Below are positions 51,955 to 61,766 of a stretch of 64,000 nucleotides of DNA, in pieces. Both the position numbers and the translations under genes were made by a program. This DNA is from ZAX-1 sp046533095. Its GTDB lineage: Bacteria; Bacillota; Clostridia; Lachnospirales; Lachnospiraceae. Position 1 is the stretch's first letter. Each line of letters starts with the position of its first letter. The stretch lies in the NCBI GenBank assembly GCA_046533095.1, contig JAJQRA010000037.1, forward strand, positions 1 through 64,000, given 5' to 3'. Under the pieces are notes generated by a model that did not search any database, was not told the DNA's origin, and saw only the letters and a program-made list of their open reading frames with translations.

Positions 51955-53184
51955 ATGCGTAGATTATTCGTTATCGTTGTGCTGGTCATGGTGCTTTTCA
52001 CTGTGTTTTCCACATCTGCCTTTGCGGCGGATGACAGTTATGAAACCTGGGGCGACATCGTAGACGGTATGCAAGCAACGCTGGACGAGGCCTATTCGCT
52101 TTATCAATCGGGCGATGCCGATGCCGCGAAAGAACAAGTAAATGTGGCGTATTACGGTTTCTATGAAAAGCTGGGCTTTGAAAAAACCGTGATGGCATAC
52201 ATTTCTGGTAACAGGGCGGCCAAGGTAGAATATCAGTTTAGTGCCGCAAAAAAATCCATTGCGAATGGTGCGGACAAGGCAAAGGTGAAAGCTACGCTAG
52301 ACACGCTGGTCAACCTGCTGCGGGAAGACGCCAATCAGCTGGATGGAAAGAAAGAAAGCGTGCTCGGGGTCTTTTTGTCATCCTTGTTGATTATCACACG
52401 AGAAGGCTTTGAAGCGATCATCATCGTAGGTGCCATTATCGCGTATCTCATTAAAAGCGGAAACAAGGACAAGACCCGGACAGTTTATTTTGGTTCTTTG
52501 CTTGCATTGGGCGCGAGCGTCATCATGGCGTTCATTCTTAACAGCCTAGCCGGTGCGGCAAACGGCGCAAATCAGGAAATTGTCGAAGGCGCAACCATGC
52601 TGGTCGCGGTCGCAGTTCTGTTCTATGTAAGCAATTGGATGCTCGGCAAAGCAGAAGCGGGTGCATGGACGCACTACATAGAAGGTAAGGCACAAAGCTC
52701 TATCGCAAGAGGCAGTACTTTTTCGCTTGCATTCGCGGCTTTTCTGGCGGTGTTCCGTGAGGGTGCCGAAGTGATTCTGTTCTATCAAGCGTTGATTGCG
52801 GGAACAAAAACCTATCTGAACATGGTGTGGGTTGGTCTGGGCGTTGGAATAGTGGCGTTGGTTGTCATATACATTTTGATTCGTATATTGAGTATCAAGC
52901 TACCCCTAAAGCCATTCTTCCTTGGTACTAGCATCCTGCTATTCCTGATGTCTATTTCTTTCATCGGTTCCGGTGTCAAAGAACTGCAGGAAGGCAACGT
53001 TGTCAGTGTCACACCGATATCCGGTCTCTCTTCTGTTGACATATTGGGTATTTACCCAACACTAGAAACCTTGATTCCGCAACTGATTCTACTTGCGGTT
53101 ACAGGCGTTACGCTTGTGATACAAATCCGAAAATGGAAAAAAACGCGAGGGCAGGCACTTTCAAAAAGCACGGGATCTACCTGA
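51955..53184 (+). CDS. FTR1-family iron permease
   Basis: 409 residues. A signal peptide (about 1-25) and an extracytoplasmic helical domain precede seven membrane helices. Two REXXE iron motifs, Arg149-Glu153 (REGFE) and Arg267-Glu271 (REGAE), line the path for iron. It is the bacterial FTR1/EfeU-type permease. In P19-linked systems it moves iron across the membrane. GGAAAGGAGG precedes the start. It is the first gene of a seven-gene operon reaching 58773. Confidence 0.9.
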   Translation: MRRLFVIVVLVMVLFTVFSTSAFAADDSYETWGDIVDGMQATLDEAYSLYQSGDADAAKEQVNVAYYGFYEKLGFEKTVMAYISGNRAAKVEYQFSAAKKSIANGADKAKVKATLDTLVNLLREDANQLDGKKESVLGVFLSSLLIITREGFEAIIIVGAIIAYLIKSGNKDKTRTVYFGSLLALGASVIMAFILNSLAGAANGANQEIVEGATMLVAVAVLFYVSNWMLGKAEAGAWTHYIEGKAQSSIARGSTFSLAFAAFLAVFREGAEVILFYQALIAGTKTYLNMVWVGLGVGIVALVVIYILIRILSIKLPLKPFFLGTSILLFLMSISFIGSGVKELQEGNVVSVTPISGLSSVDILGIYPTLETLIPQLILLAVTGVTLVIQIRKWKKTRGQALSKSTGST

Positions 53185-53237
53185 TTCCGGCACATCATTC
53201 AATGTACACAAAATAAAATTTATCTGGAGGTACTATT

Positions 53238-53876
53238 ATGAAAAAAACGAAAAAATCCCCGATTGCCCTAATGGCAATCACACTGCTCGCAGTCAGCCTT
53301 ATTTTCGGCATAACCGGGTGTTCTAGCAACGGTAGCGATAGTGAGTCAAAAACCGATAGCGAGTCAAACGACGATGATGTTGCGGCGGCACCTGGCGATG
53401 TCGCCGGTTTCGAAGAATTTGATATTGGTGATGAAATTGAGGTTGGTCCCTTAAATGTTGCTGGCGTGTATTTTCAACCGGTAGACATGGAGCCCGCAGG
53501 CAGCGGTCTTGCCAAGGCCGATTCCGACATGCACATTGAGGCTGACATTTCGGCGTTGGAGAAAAATGACCTCGGCTACGGCGCAGGCGATTTCATTCCC
53601 TTTCTAACGGTAAAATACGAAATCCTGGATGCAGATGGCAACAAAAAACTGGAGGGCAACTTCATGCCCATGAATGCCAGCGATGGCCCACATTACGGCG
53701 CGAATATTAATCTGGGCGAAGCGGGCAAGTACAAGGTTCGCTTTATCATTGAAAGCCCAACTGACGCTTTTGGCTACCTTCTGCATGTAGACAAAACAAC
53801 GGGTGTCGAGGGTCGCTTCTGGACGGAACCGCTAGTAGCGGAATGGGACTTTAATTACGTGCCACACGAGTGGTAA
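53238..53876 (+). CDS. P19/Tp34-family iron-binding lipoprotein
   Basis: 212 residues. Lipobox near residue 28 (GITGC), an acidic Ser/Asp linker, then the Fe2+ transport P19 domain (about 55-212). Met and His ligand regions seen here are DMHIEADIS, FIPFLTVKYEI, GNFMPMNASDGPHYG and the final YVPHEW. Homologues bind copper and iron outside the membrane and supply the FTR1 permease. TGGAGG precedes the start. Confidence 0.9.
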   Translation: MKKTKKSPIALMAITLLAVSLIFGITGCSSNGSDSESKTDSESNDDDVAAAPGDVAGFEEFDIGDEIEVGPLNVAGVYFQPVDMEPAGSGLAKADSDMHIEADISALEKNDLGYGAGDFIPFLTVKYEILDADGNKKLEGNFMPMNASDGPHYGANINLGEAGKYKVRFIIESPTDAFGYLLHVDKTTGVEGRFWTEPLVAEWDFNYVPHEW

Positions 53877-53959
53877 ACCAACTGTAAAATTCGTGCCGCT
53901 GGCTCGTGTTCTGACGGTCTGCGGCATGAATAATTTTGGGGAAAGGACTGGTCATAGCA

Positions 53960-55210
53960 ATGCTAAAATACCTGATACAGGTGATCGAAAATGCACTTAC
54001 GGCAGGTCTGCTTGTGGCCGGAATTTTTTCGCTCATCCGAAAAACTGACAGTGCCAAAAGAAAGCGCTGGCCGATCTGGGGTGGAATTCTAGGCTTTGCC
54101 ACCGCGCTGGTTTTGGCTGTTCTCCGGCAGAAAACGAGTTTGATCAAACGTGATCAAATCAACCTGTATATTTTACCAATCGCTATTTTTGCAGGGCTTC
54201 TTTTTATTGTATTTGCGTTCGGCTTTTTGCAAAAGCGACGACCACGGCTACACGGCATTATGCTAAGCTTCACTGGATCGGCGTTGATTGCTTTGCTTCT
54301 TTTTGGATCTTTGCCAGACATTTTCCTATACACAAGTGAATTTTTGATGTCCGGCCAAAGTGTGTTCAGCACGGATTTTCTCTTTCAAATTATTGGCTAC
54401 GTGGCAGGGTTAGGCCTCGTGTTGCTGACCGGAATCGCTCTCTTTTGGGTCGGAAAAAATCTACATTCCCGGCTGACGCCTATCTTGATATGCCTTGCCA
54501 TTCTTGTCAATATCGTTAATCAGATTACCGCCTTTGCGCAGATTTTACTAACGCGGCGTATCATCCCCATGGCAGATTGGCTATTTGATATCCTCCTCCC
54601 TGTTATCAATCATAATGTCTATTTTCTGTATACAGTACTACTTATTACATTGACGATTCCTGTCATTCTGTGGCTGCAAAGCTTTCGGCCAAAGGATACA
54701 TTTGGCAATCCGGCACAACATAGAAAAATCAAGGCGCGTTCGCGAGGGCAAAGGCGCTGGAGCGTATTGGTTCTTGTCGGATATATATTTGCAATATTCT
54801 CGCTCACCGCACTTAAGGCATACAACGAGCACGAGATTGTGCTGTCCCCAGCCGAGCCCATGCAAATTGTTGGCGTCGAGATTCAAATCCCAATCCAAAC
54901 CGTCAGCGATGGGCATCTGCACCGTTTTGCATACACTGCTTCTGACGGAACGGAAATGAGATTTATTGTCATCAAAAAAAATGAAGCCTCCTATGGCGTG
55001 GGGCTGGATGCCTGCGATATTTGTGGCGCAACCGGGTATTATGAGCGTGAAAACGAAGTGATCTGTAAACTTTGTGATGTTGTCATGAACAAATCCACCA
55101 TCGGTTTTAAAGGTGGCTGCAATCCTGTTCCACTACCGTTCGCAATTGCGAACGGCAACATGATTGTGCAAATGGAAAGTCTGGAAAATGAAAAAGTTCG
55201 ATTCAAATAG
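53960..55210 (+). CDS. DUF2318 membrane protein of iron-import locus
   Basis: About 416 residues. Eight or so membrane helices fill residues about 1-270. The C-terminal about 120 residues are the DUF2318 domain with two CxxC pairs (DACDICG and ICKLCD) and a late GGCNPVP cysteine. The same domain order is found beside P19 and FTR1 in other bacteria. An electron-transfer or iron-reduction role has been suggested but is not shown. The start at 53960 is used. A TTG eight codons upstream overlaps the ribosome binding site. Confidence 0.82.
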   Translation: MLKYLIQVIENALTAGLLVAGIFSLIRKTDSAKRKRWPIWGGILGFATALVLAVLRQKTSLIKRDQINLYILPIAIFAGLLFIVFAFGFLQKRRPRLHGIMLSFTGSALIALLLFGSLPDIFLYTSEFLMSGQSVFSTDFLFQIIGYVAGLGLVLLTGIALFWVGKNLHSRLTPILICLAILVNIVNQITAFAQILLTRRIIPMADWLFDILLPVINHNVYFLYTVLLITLTIPVILWLQSFRPKDTFGNPAQHRKIKARSRGQRRWSVLVLVGYIFAIFSLTALKAYNEHEIVLSPAEPMQIVGVEIQIPIQTVSDGHLHRFAYTASDGTEMRFIVIKKNEASYGVGLDACDICGATGYYERENEVICKLCDVVMNKSTIGFKGGCNPVPLPFAIANGNMIVQMESLENEKVRFK

Positions 55211-55223
55211 AGGGGGTGATACT

Positions 55224-56507
55224 ATGTTTTGGCGTATGGTCAAGGGTGCGCTGTTTCGACAAAAAGGTAAAATGTTGATGATTGCGGTCACCATCGCACT
55301 GGGTGCGTCGCTCGCTACTTCTATGCTCAATGTGATGCTGGACGTCGGCGACAAAGTCAACAAGGAATTAAAAACCTATGGCGCAAATATCAATGTGGTG
55401 CCAAAAGGCGCATCCCTCTTAAATGATCTTTACGGCGTGGAGGAAGGTAGCGGCGCGTCAGATCAATTTCTGCAGGAAACCGAACTGGGCAAGCTTAAAA
55501 CAATATTCTGGGCATTCAATATTGTGGATTTTACCCCTTACCTTGAGGCAAAAGCAACGGTAGGGTCTAAACAGACATCCGTGAAACTTATCGGGACATG
55601 GTTTGATTATCATTTAGCACTACCAACCGGCGAAACGGTAGACACTGGCATGAAACGAATGAAAAGCTGGTGGGATGTGTCCGGCGCATGGCTTTTAGAT
55701 AGTGATGCGGATGGTATTATGGTTGGCAACCTGCTTGCGCAGCGAAACGATATAAAGGTCGGCGATTCGATTGACCTACAGGTGAACGGTCAAAGCAACG
55801 CTTTTATGGTAAAGGGCATTTTTAACGCAGGTAGTGATGAAGACGAGCAGATATTTCTGCCACTACGTGTTTTACAGGGACTGTGCAAGCGGGAAGGGCT
55901 TGTCAGTCGTGTTGAGGTCAGTGCTCTGACAACACCAGATAACGAGTTGTCCCGCAAAGCGGCACAAAATCCCCAAAGCCTTTCCATAAAGGAATGGGAG
56001 ACCTGGTATTGTACCGCATATGTCAGTGCCATTTGCTATCAAATCGACGAGGTAATCCCTGATTCCGTGGCAAAGCCCATCCGACAAGTTGCGGAATCCG
56101 AAGGCGCAATTTTGGAAAAAACGCAACTGCTTATGTTTCTAATTACCATTTTGAGCTTAATTGGGTCTGCACTGGGTATTTCCAATTTAGTCACAGCCAG
56201 TGTAATGGAACGTAGCAGTGAAATCGGATTGTTAAAAGCAGTGGGTGCGCACAATATGCCGATTACGCGCTTAGTGCTGACTGAGATTTTGATTACCGGG
56301 ATTCTTGGCGGAGTCGTTGGATATTTTGCGGGATTGGGTTTTGCACAGATGATTGGACAATCTGTTTTCGGCTCTGCAATTGAAATTAAACCGATGGTTC
56401 TGCCACTGACAGCCACGCTGGTTTTCTTGGTAACGATGGCCGGGAGCATTCCTTCCATTCGGCTCTTGCTTCGCCTGCATCCGGCAGAGGTTCTGCATGG
56501 GAGATAG
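55224..56507 (+). CDS. ABC transporter permease (FtsX/MacB type), first
   Basis: 427 residues. One N-terminal membrane helix, a large extracytoplasmic MacB-like domain (about 45-290) and three C-terminal helices with the FtsX motif (SSEIGLLKAVGA). Such permeases pair with a MacB/LolD-type ATPase and usually transmit mechanical work instead of forming a pore. The start at 55224 follows AGAGGGGGTG. Adjacent genes give the second permease and the ATPase. Confidence 0.85.
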   Translation: MFWRMVKGALFRQKGKMLMIAVTIALGASLATSMLNVMLDVGDKVNKELKTYGANINVVPKGASLLNDLYGVEEGSGASDQFLQETELGKLKTIFWAFNIVDFTPYLEAKATVGSKQTSVKLIGTWFDYHLALPTGETVDTGMKRMKSWWDVSGAWLLDSDADGIMVGNLLAQRNDIKVGDSIDLQVNGQSNAFMVKGIFNAGSDEDEQIFLPLRVLQGLCKREGLVSRVEVSALTTPDNELSRKAAQNPQSLSIKEWETWYCTAYVSAICYQIDEVIPDSVAKPIRQVAESEGAILEKTQLLMFLITILSLIGSALGISNLVTASVMERSSEIGLLKAVGAHNMPITRLVLTEILITGILGGVVGYFAGLGFAQMIGQSVFGSAIEIKPMVLPLTATLVFLVTMAGSIPSIRLLLRLHPAEVLHGR

Positions 56508-56510
56508 AAT

Positions 56511-57647
56511 ATGAAAAAACAGACTTTTTACTTAAAAATGATCACCAGCTCTCTCGTTCGCCGTCGCTCGCGGATGCTGGTAGCACTTCTGGCGATTGCC
56601 ATCGGTGGAGCGATATTGTCTGGGTTGATCACGATTTATGTGGACATTCCCCGGCAGATGGGTCAGGAGTTTCGTTCCTATGGCGCAAATCTGATTTTTG
56701 TACCCGGTGAGGGTGAGACATCCATCACACAAGACGCAATGATGAAGGCGGCCGGCCTTTTGCCGAAAAATGAAATCATCGGCGTTGCGCCCTATCGCTA
56801 TGAAACCGTGAAAATCAATGAGCAACCTTTTATGGCAGCAGGCACAAACCTTAGCGAAGCAAAGAAAGCCAGCCCTTACTGGTTTATATCTGGACAGTGG
56901 CCAGTCGAAAATGGAGACGTTTTGATTGGGCAGGAAATTGCAAACACCATCCGTCTTTTGGTGGGCGATTCTTTTACCGTGAACGGTACTAACGTTTGGG
57001 GCGAAAGCACAAACCAAGACTTCACAGTGTCCGGCATTGTGCAGACCGGCGGGACAGAAGAAGCTTTTGTTTTTATGTCTATTGCTGATTTGGAAGCCAT
57101 GATGGGTGACGGTGACAAATATGATGTGGTAGAATGTAGCATTTCCGCCTCCGGCGTAACGTTAGAGGGTATCGCAAATAGAATTAGTGAACAGGACTTT
57201 GGGGTCACACCCCGACTGGTTAAGCGGGTCACGCAATCTGAGGGCACTGTTTTGAAAAAGTTACAGGCGTTGGTTTATTTGGTTACTGTCATTGTTCTGC
57301 TTTTGACCATGATTTGCGTAGCCACCACCATGATGGCGGTTGTTGCGGAACGGCGCCGGGAAATCGGATTGCGAAAAGCACTTGGCGCTTCCAACAAAAG
57401 TATCGTGATGGAATTTCTTGGCGAGGGCGTGTTTTTAGGCGGAGCCGGAGGTTTGCTTGGTGCGGGACTGGGCTTTTTGTTTGCACAGGATGTTAGCGTT
57501 CATGTGTTCAATCGCTCTATCACCTTCCAACCATTGTTGATCCCGATTACGTTAGTCGCGTCAGTATTGGTGACCGTGTTGGCCTGCCTGATTCCTGTCC
57601 GGCGAACCACCGATATTGACCCGGCACTTGTGCTGAAAGGAGAATAG
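56511..57647 (+). CDS. ABC transporter permease (FtsX/MacB type), second
   Basis: 378 residues, paralogue of the previous gene with the same layout: a first helix, an extracytoplasmic domain (about 40-240) and three C-terminal helices with ERRREIGLRKALGA. It probably forms a heterodimer with the first permease. It starts 3 bp after the previous stop, with GGGAGATAG as ribosome binding site. Confidence 0.85.
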   Translation: MKKQTFYLKMITSSLVRRRSRMLVALLAIAIGGAILSGLITIYVDIPRQMGQEFRSYGANLIFVPGEGETSITQDAMMKAAGLLPKNEIIGVAPYRYETVKINEQPFMAAGTNLSEAKKASPYWFISGQWPVENGDVLIGQEIANTIRLLVGDSFTVNGTNVWGESTNQDFTVSGIVQTGGTEEAFVFMSIADLEAMMGDGDKYDVVECSISASGVTLEGIANRISEQDFGVTPRLVKRVTQSEGTVLKKLQALVYLVTVIVLLLTMICVATTMMAVVAERRREIGLRKALGASNKSIVMEFLGEGVFLGGAGGLLGAGLGFLFAQDVSVHVFNRSITFQPLLIPITLVASVLVTVLACLIPVRRTTDIDPALVLKGE

Positions 57648-57652
57648 AATCC

Positions 57653-58315
57653 ATGGCAAATTTATTAGAACTTAAGGATATTTCTAAAATATATGGCAGT
57701 GTCAAGGCATTGCAGAATATCGACCTGACCGTAAAACAGGGGGAATGGCTAGCCATTATGGGGCCATCCGGTAGTGGCAAAAGCACCATGATGAATATCA
57801 TCGGCTGTATGGATAAGCCATCAAACGGTTCGGTCATCCTGGATGGAATGAATATTTCAAAAGAAAATGCCCGTAGCCTGACCAACATCCGACGGGATAA
57901 AATCGGTCTGATTTTCCAACAGTTTCATTTAATCAATTACCTGACTGCACTAGAAAACGTAATGGTGTCGCAGTATTACCATAGCATGCCCGATGAAAAA
58001 GAAGCCCTGGCGGCGCTAGAACGGGTCGGTCTTAGGGAACGGGCCAAGCATCTGCCCAACCAGCTTTCGGGAGGCGAGCAGCAACGGGTCTGCATCGCAC
58101 GAGCTCTTATCAACTACCCCATGCTGATTTTGGCTGATGAGCCTACCGGAAATCTGGATGAAGCCAATGAGGGTGTGGTGCTGGATATTCTTAAGCAGCT
58201 ACACAATGAGGGCAGCACCATCATCGTAGTGACTCACGACCCGGAGGTGGCGGAAGAAGCGCAGCGCACCGTGGTTTTGGAGCATGGGCGCATTACAAAA
58301 ATCACACAAAACTAG
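57653..58315 (+). CDS. ABC transporter ATP-binding protein (MacB/LolD type)
   Basis: 220 residues. Walker A GPSGSGKST near 40, Q-loop (FQQFHLI), signature LSGGEQQR, Walker B LILADEPTGNLD and the switch His (VVTHD). It powers the two FtsX-type permeases. In the related Campylobacter P19 region the same permease-permease-ATPase set occurs. AAGGAG precedes the start. Confidence 0.92.
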   Translation: MANLLELKDISKIYGSVKALQNIDLTVKQGEWLAIMGPSGSGKSTMMNIIGCMDKPSNGSVILDGMNISKENARSLTNIRRDKIGLIFQQFHLINYLTALENVMVSQYYHSMPDEKEALAALERVGLRERAKHLPNQLSGGEQQRVCIARALINYPMLILADEPTGNLDEANEGVVLDILKQLHNEGSTIIVVTHDPEVAEEAQRTVVLEHGRITKITQN

Positions 58316-58326
58316 GAGGTATCCTC

Positions 58327-58773
58327 ATGAAAAAACGAATGATTACTGCTATTTGCACTCTGTCGATTGCGATGGTTCTATTATCAGCCTGCCAAAACGA
58401 AGCAGCTTCTGTGAGCTATAAAGACGGCACCTATATCGGCAAAAGCAGTATGGATGACCGCGATGCATACGGCGAGGTGACGCTTGTCATAGAAAACCAT
58501 CAGCTTTCTACCTGCAAGTTTGTCACATGGCAGGCAGATGGTTCCATGAAAGACGAAGAATACGGCAAGGTGAACGGCGAAATTTCCAACAAGGATTACT
58601 ACGACAAGGCACAGCTTGCGGTGGACGCAATAAAAACCTACGCGGAGCAATTTGAACAGGTCAAAAAAATTGAGAACGTAGATGCAATCTCTGGTGCGAC
58701 CATCGCCTACAATCAGTTCACCGAAGCAGTAAACGACGCCCTCAAGGAAGCTGTCCAAACGGATGAAAAATAA
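58327..58773 (+). CDS. FMN-binding domain lipoprotein
   Basis: 148 residues. Lipoprotein signal with LLSAC lipobox at about residues 18-22 and one FMN_bind domain with SGATIAYNQF near the C-terminus. The Thr in Ser-Gly-Ala-Thr is the usual site for covalent FMN attachment by ApbE. It would carry electrons outside the membrane, perhaps to reduce ferric iron for the P19-FTR1 system. No apbE is in the window. AGGAGG precedes the start. Confidence 0.85.
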   Translation: MKKRMITAICTLSIAMVLLSACQNEAASVSYKDGTYIGKSSMDDRDAYGEVTLVIENHQLSTCKFVTWQADGSMKDEEYGKVNGEISNKDYYDKAQLAVDAIKTYAEQFEQVKKIENVDAISGATIAYNQFTEAVNDALKEAVQTDEK

Positions 58774-58820
58774 GGCTTCACGTTCTTTCGCGCCAAAGAC
58801 GTGGTGATAGAACGTGAAGC
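58774..58820 (+). terminator. Stem-loop at the end of the iron operon
   Basis: GCTTCACGTTCT pairs perfectly with AGAACGTGAAGC across a 23-nt loop, directly at the lipoprotein stop. There is no T run. Confidence 0.5.
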
Positions 58821-58893
58821 ATGGTATGGTTTGGCCTGTCGAAAAGCACTGCTGGTGGCAAAGCACCTGCCAAGCAACGGCTGTTACAAAAAC

Positions 58894-59484
58894 TCAGCTT
58901 TTCGCCTTGTCTAAAAAACCAATGCCATAGGTGCCTACTCGTTCCATCATCAAGGCAAGTTCTTCCAGCGAAGTTTTCATGTCAGACTCAAGCCATCTGC
59001 CAATGATGGCTATATATCCCGTTACTGCAAAAATACTAAAGTAAGCAAGTTCATCGGAATCGGCTTGTGGACGGAAATGTTCAAGCCAACGTTTTAGGCA
59101 TTGGATTTCAATAAATTCACTCAACTTGTCTAGGAACGTGCGCCCGCTGTTGCTGCTAAGCAGCATTCTGCAAATCGTTGCGTTTTCTTGTATGTAAGTT
59201 AATAGCGTTACAAAAAGCGGATACGGTCGCTCCCCCTGCTTTTCCGGCATATATTCATTGAAAATCAAAGTTATTTCCGATATAATATCATTTTCAATCT
59301 GCTGTTTCAATTCGTAGACATCTTTGTAGTGGAGATAAAAAGTCCCCCTGTTCAGATCCACCAAGTCGGTTAGCTCTCGCACGGTAATATCCTTTATATT
59401 CTTTTCTATCATCAAAATTGATAAGCCTTCTCGCAGGGCTTTTTTTGTTTTGCGGACTCTGCGATCATTTACATTGTCGTTCAT
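58894..59484 (-). CDS. TetR-family transcriptional regulator
   Basis: 196 residues. N-terminal TetR HTH at about 8-60 (KTKKALREGLSILM, ITVRELTDLVDLNRGTFYLHYKD). The ligand-binding domain is close to the TetR_C_33 type seen in Firmicutes. The start at 59484 follows GGAAAGGA. It is divergent from the MMPL exporter, so it most probably represses that operon and itself. Confidence 0.85.
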   Translation of the reverse strand: MNDNVNDRRVRKTKKALREGLSILMIEKNIKDITVRELTDLVDLNRGTFYLHYKDVYELKQQIENDIISEITLIFNEYMPEKQGERPYPLFVTLLTYIQENATICRMLLSSNSGRTFLDKLSEFIEIQCLKRWLEHFRPQADSDELAYFSIFAVTGYIAIIGRWLESDMKTSLEELALMMERVGTYGIGFLDKAKS

Positions 59485-59681
59485 AAAAGTTTTTCCTTTC
59501 CTACCGTAGATAATGAACATTTTATTCTGCTAATGATGAATATCAAACAAAACGAGCAAATCTGATTATGGACTTATTCTTAAAATATATTATAATAGAA
59601 TTCGGAACATTAATCAACACTTGTTTATTAATTAAACTCGTGTTCAAATCATCCATGGTATGGAAGCAAGGAGGAGGCTTT
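59485..59681. promoter_or_regulatory. Divergent region of TetR and MMPL genes
   Basis: Contains a plus-strand TATAAT (59591-59596) with no good -35, and GAACA/TGTTC half-sites near 59605 and 59641 that might form the TetR operator. Confidence 0.35.
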
Positions 59682-61766
59682 TTGGAAAAACAAATAAAGA
59701 AAGTTTTAAGGCATCGAGTGGCAGTCGTCATAGCCTTTGTCGCAGCGGCAATATTGAGCCTGATTTTAGCAAGCGGTGTGGGCGTAAATTTTAACATGGC
59801 AGATTATTTGCCGGAAAAAGCGGCATCTACAATCGCCCTTGAGACGATGAACGCTTCTTATGAAAAAGCGGTTCCAAACTTGCGCGTTATGATACGAGAC
59901 GTTCGTATTACAGAAGCGATAGAATACAAGAAAATGCTCGAAAACGTAAACGGCGTCAGCGATATCAATTGGCTGGATGATCAAGTGAATTTAAAAATTC
60001 CGCTTGAAATGCAGGATGATCAAACCGTGGCTGACTGGTTCGTTGATGGAAATGCTTTATACTCTATCGTCCTAGAAGAAGAACTGCAAAAGGAGGCCTT
60101 ACAAGAAATCAAAGAAATCATCGGCGAGCATGGTGCTATGAGCGGAAATCCCGTAGATACCGTAAACGCACGAACCGGTACTTCCAGTGAAATAGGCCGC
60201 ATGATGCTGATCATCATTCCCTTATTGATTGTTATTTTGCTGTTTACCACAACTTCGTGGATAGAACCTCTTTTTTTTATGTTTAATGTTGGCATTGCTA
60301 TTGCGCTAAACATGGGGACCAATATCTTTTTTGGGGAAATTTCATTTGTAACCAGAACGACATCAACCATTTTACAGCTTGCATGTTCTATGGATTATGC
60401 AATCTTTTTATTAGACCGTTTTGCAGAGTTTCGCAAAGAGGGTTTAGAGCCACTAGATGCGATCACAAGCGCGATAGCAAAATCTGCAGTATCCATATTA
60501 TCCAGCGGTATGACAACCGTAGTGGGCTTCGCGGCCTTGATTATCATGCAGTTTCGTATCGGTGCGGATATGGGTATCGTTCTATCAAAAGGGATTTTCT
60601 TTTCCCTGCTATCGACCTTGCTCTTTATGCCTTGTCTTGCCATGTTTGGCTATAAGCTGATTGATAAAACAACGCATCGCCCTTTTATGCCATCTTTCAA
60701 ACATTTTGCCGTTGGTGTTGATAAGGCAAAGGGAATGGTAGCAGGGATGGTACTTATTTTGCTGATACCATGCTATCTTGCAGGACAGCAGATTTCATTT
60801 GATTATGGAATGTCAAAAATGTCGGGCCCGGATTCTCAAATAGCAAAAGACAGAACGGCAATCAATGAAATCTTTGGAGAATCCGCTTCTTTTGCGCTGC
60901 TCGTACCAAACAGCAGCACCAAATCCGGTGGTTTAGCAAAAGAAACGGCACTTTGCCGCGACATTGAACATATGCCGGAGGTGGCAGCCCTCATGTCGTA
61001 TGTTGAGCTTATCGGCAACACGATTCCACAAGAATTTGTCCCGGATGATAAACTTCGTATGCTAAATTCTGATACCTATACCCGCATGGTTATCACGGCA
61101 CGTGTCCCTCCTGAAAGTGATATGACCTTTGCGTTTGTGGAAAAACTGCGAGGCATTGCGAAAAATTATTACCCTGGCAGCTACCATTTGGCAGGGGAGG
61201 TCGTAAACGTCTACGATATGAAAGATACGATTACCTCTGATCGCGTAAAGGTAAATTTGATCTCAATTGGCGGCATTGCACTCATTTTGCTGTTGACATT
61301 CAAATCCTTTAGCCTGCCGATTATATTATTGCTGACAATCGAAGCGTCTGTATTTATAAATGTTTCCGTTCCGTATTTTACCGGCCAATCCATCAACTAC
61401 ATTGGGTATCTTATTATAAGTTCCGTACAGCTTGGCGCAACCGTAGATTATGCGATCCTGTTCGCCAACCGCTATATTGAAAACCGAGAAAGCCTTTCTA
61501 AAAAGCAGGCAATTCGCCAAACGATTGCCGATACAGCAGGCAGTATCTTTACTTCCGGCGGGATTTTGACCATGGCCGGGCTGGTACTTGGATTCATTTC
61601 AAGCAACACATTGATCAGCCAGTTGGGCATATTGATTGCACGGGGCGCAGTGCTCTCTATGACATTTGTGCTTGCTTTTCTGCCTGCACTGCTAGCGTGC
61701 TTTGAAAAAATTATAATGAAAACAACCAAAGGTTTACATTTTAGAGAAAAAGAAAGAGGTGTGTAA
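59682..61766 (+). CDS. MMPL/RND-family exporter
   Basis: About 694 residues, twelve membrane helices in two halves of 1+5 helices, each with a large extracellular loop. The first half has the typical ADYLPEKA opening and SMDYAIFLLDRF. The second half has GATVDYAILFANRYIE. These acidic residues in the fourth helix of each half carry the proton relay. The family moves lipids, polymers or toxic compounds outward. TTG 59682 follows AAGGAGGAGG. It overlaps the next gene by one base (TAATG). Confidence 0.88.
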   Translation: MEKQIKKVLRHRVAVVIAFVAAAILSLILASGVGVNFNMADYLPEKAASTIALETMNASYEKAVPNLRVMIRDVRITEAIEYKKMLENVNGVSDINWLDDQVNLKIPLEMQDDQTVADWFVDGNALYSIVLEEELQKEALQEIKEIIGEHGAMSGNPVDTVNARTGTSSEIGRMMLIIIPLLIVILLFTTTSWIEPLFFMFNVGIAIALNMGTNIFFGEISFVTRTTSTILQLACSMDYAIFLLDRFAEFRKEGLEPLDAITSAIAKSAVSILSSGMTTVVGFAALIIMQFRIGADMGIVLSKGIFFSLLSTLLFMPCLAMFGYKLIDKTTHRPFMPSFKHFAVGVDKAKGMVAGMVLILLIPCYLAGQQISFDYGMSKMSGPDSQIAKDRTAINEIFGESASFALLVPNSSTKSGGLAKETALCRDIEHMPEVAALMSYVELIGNTIPQEFVPDDKLRMLNSDTYTRMVITARVPPESDMTFAFVEKLRGIAKNYYPGSYHLAGEVVNVYDMKDTITSDRVKVNLISIGGIALILLLTFKSFSLPIILLLTIEASVFINVSVPYFTGQSINYIGYLIISSVQLGATVDYAILFANRYIENRESLSKKQAIRQTIADTAGSIFTSGGILTMAGLVLGFISSNTLISQLGILIARGAVLSMTFVLAFLPALLACFEKIIMKTTKGLHFREKERGV

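Noticed and set aside
51875..52063. Small plus-strand open frame starting in the iron-operon leader
   Set aside because: It overlaps the FTR1 start in another frame and lacks a ribosome binding site. The leader is better explained by the operator dyads.
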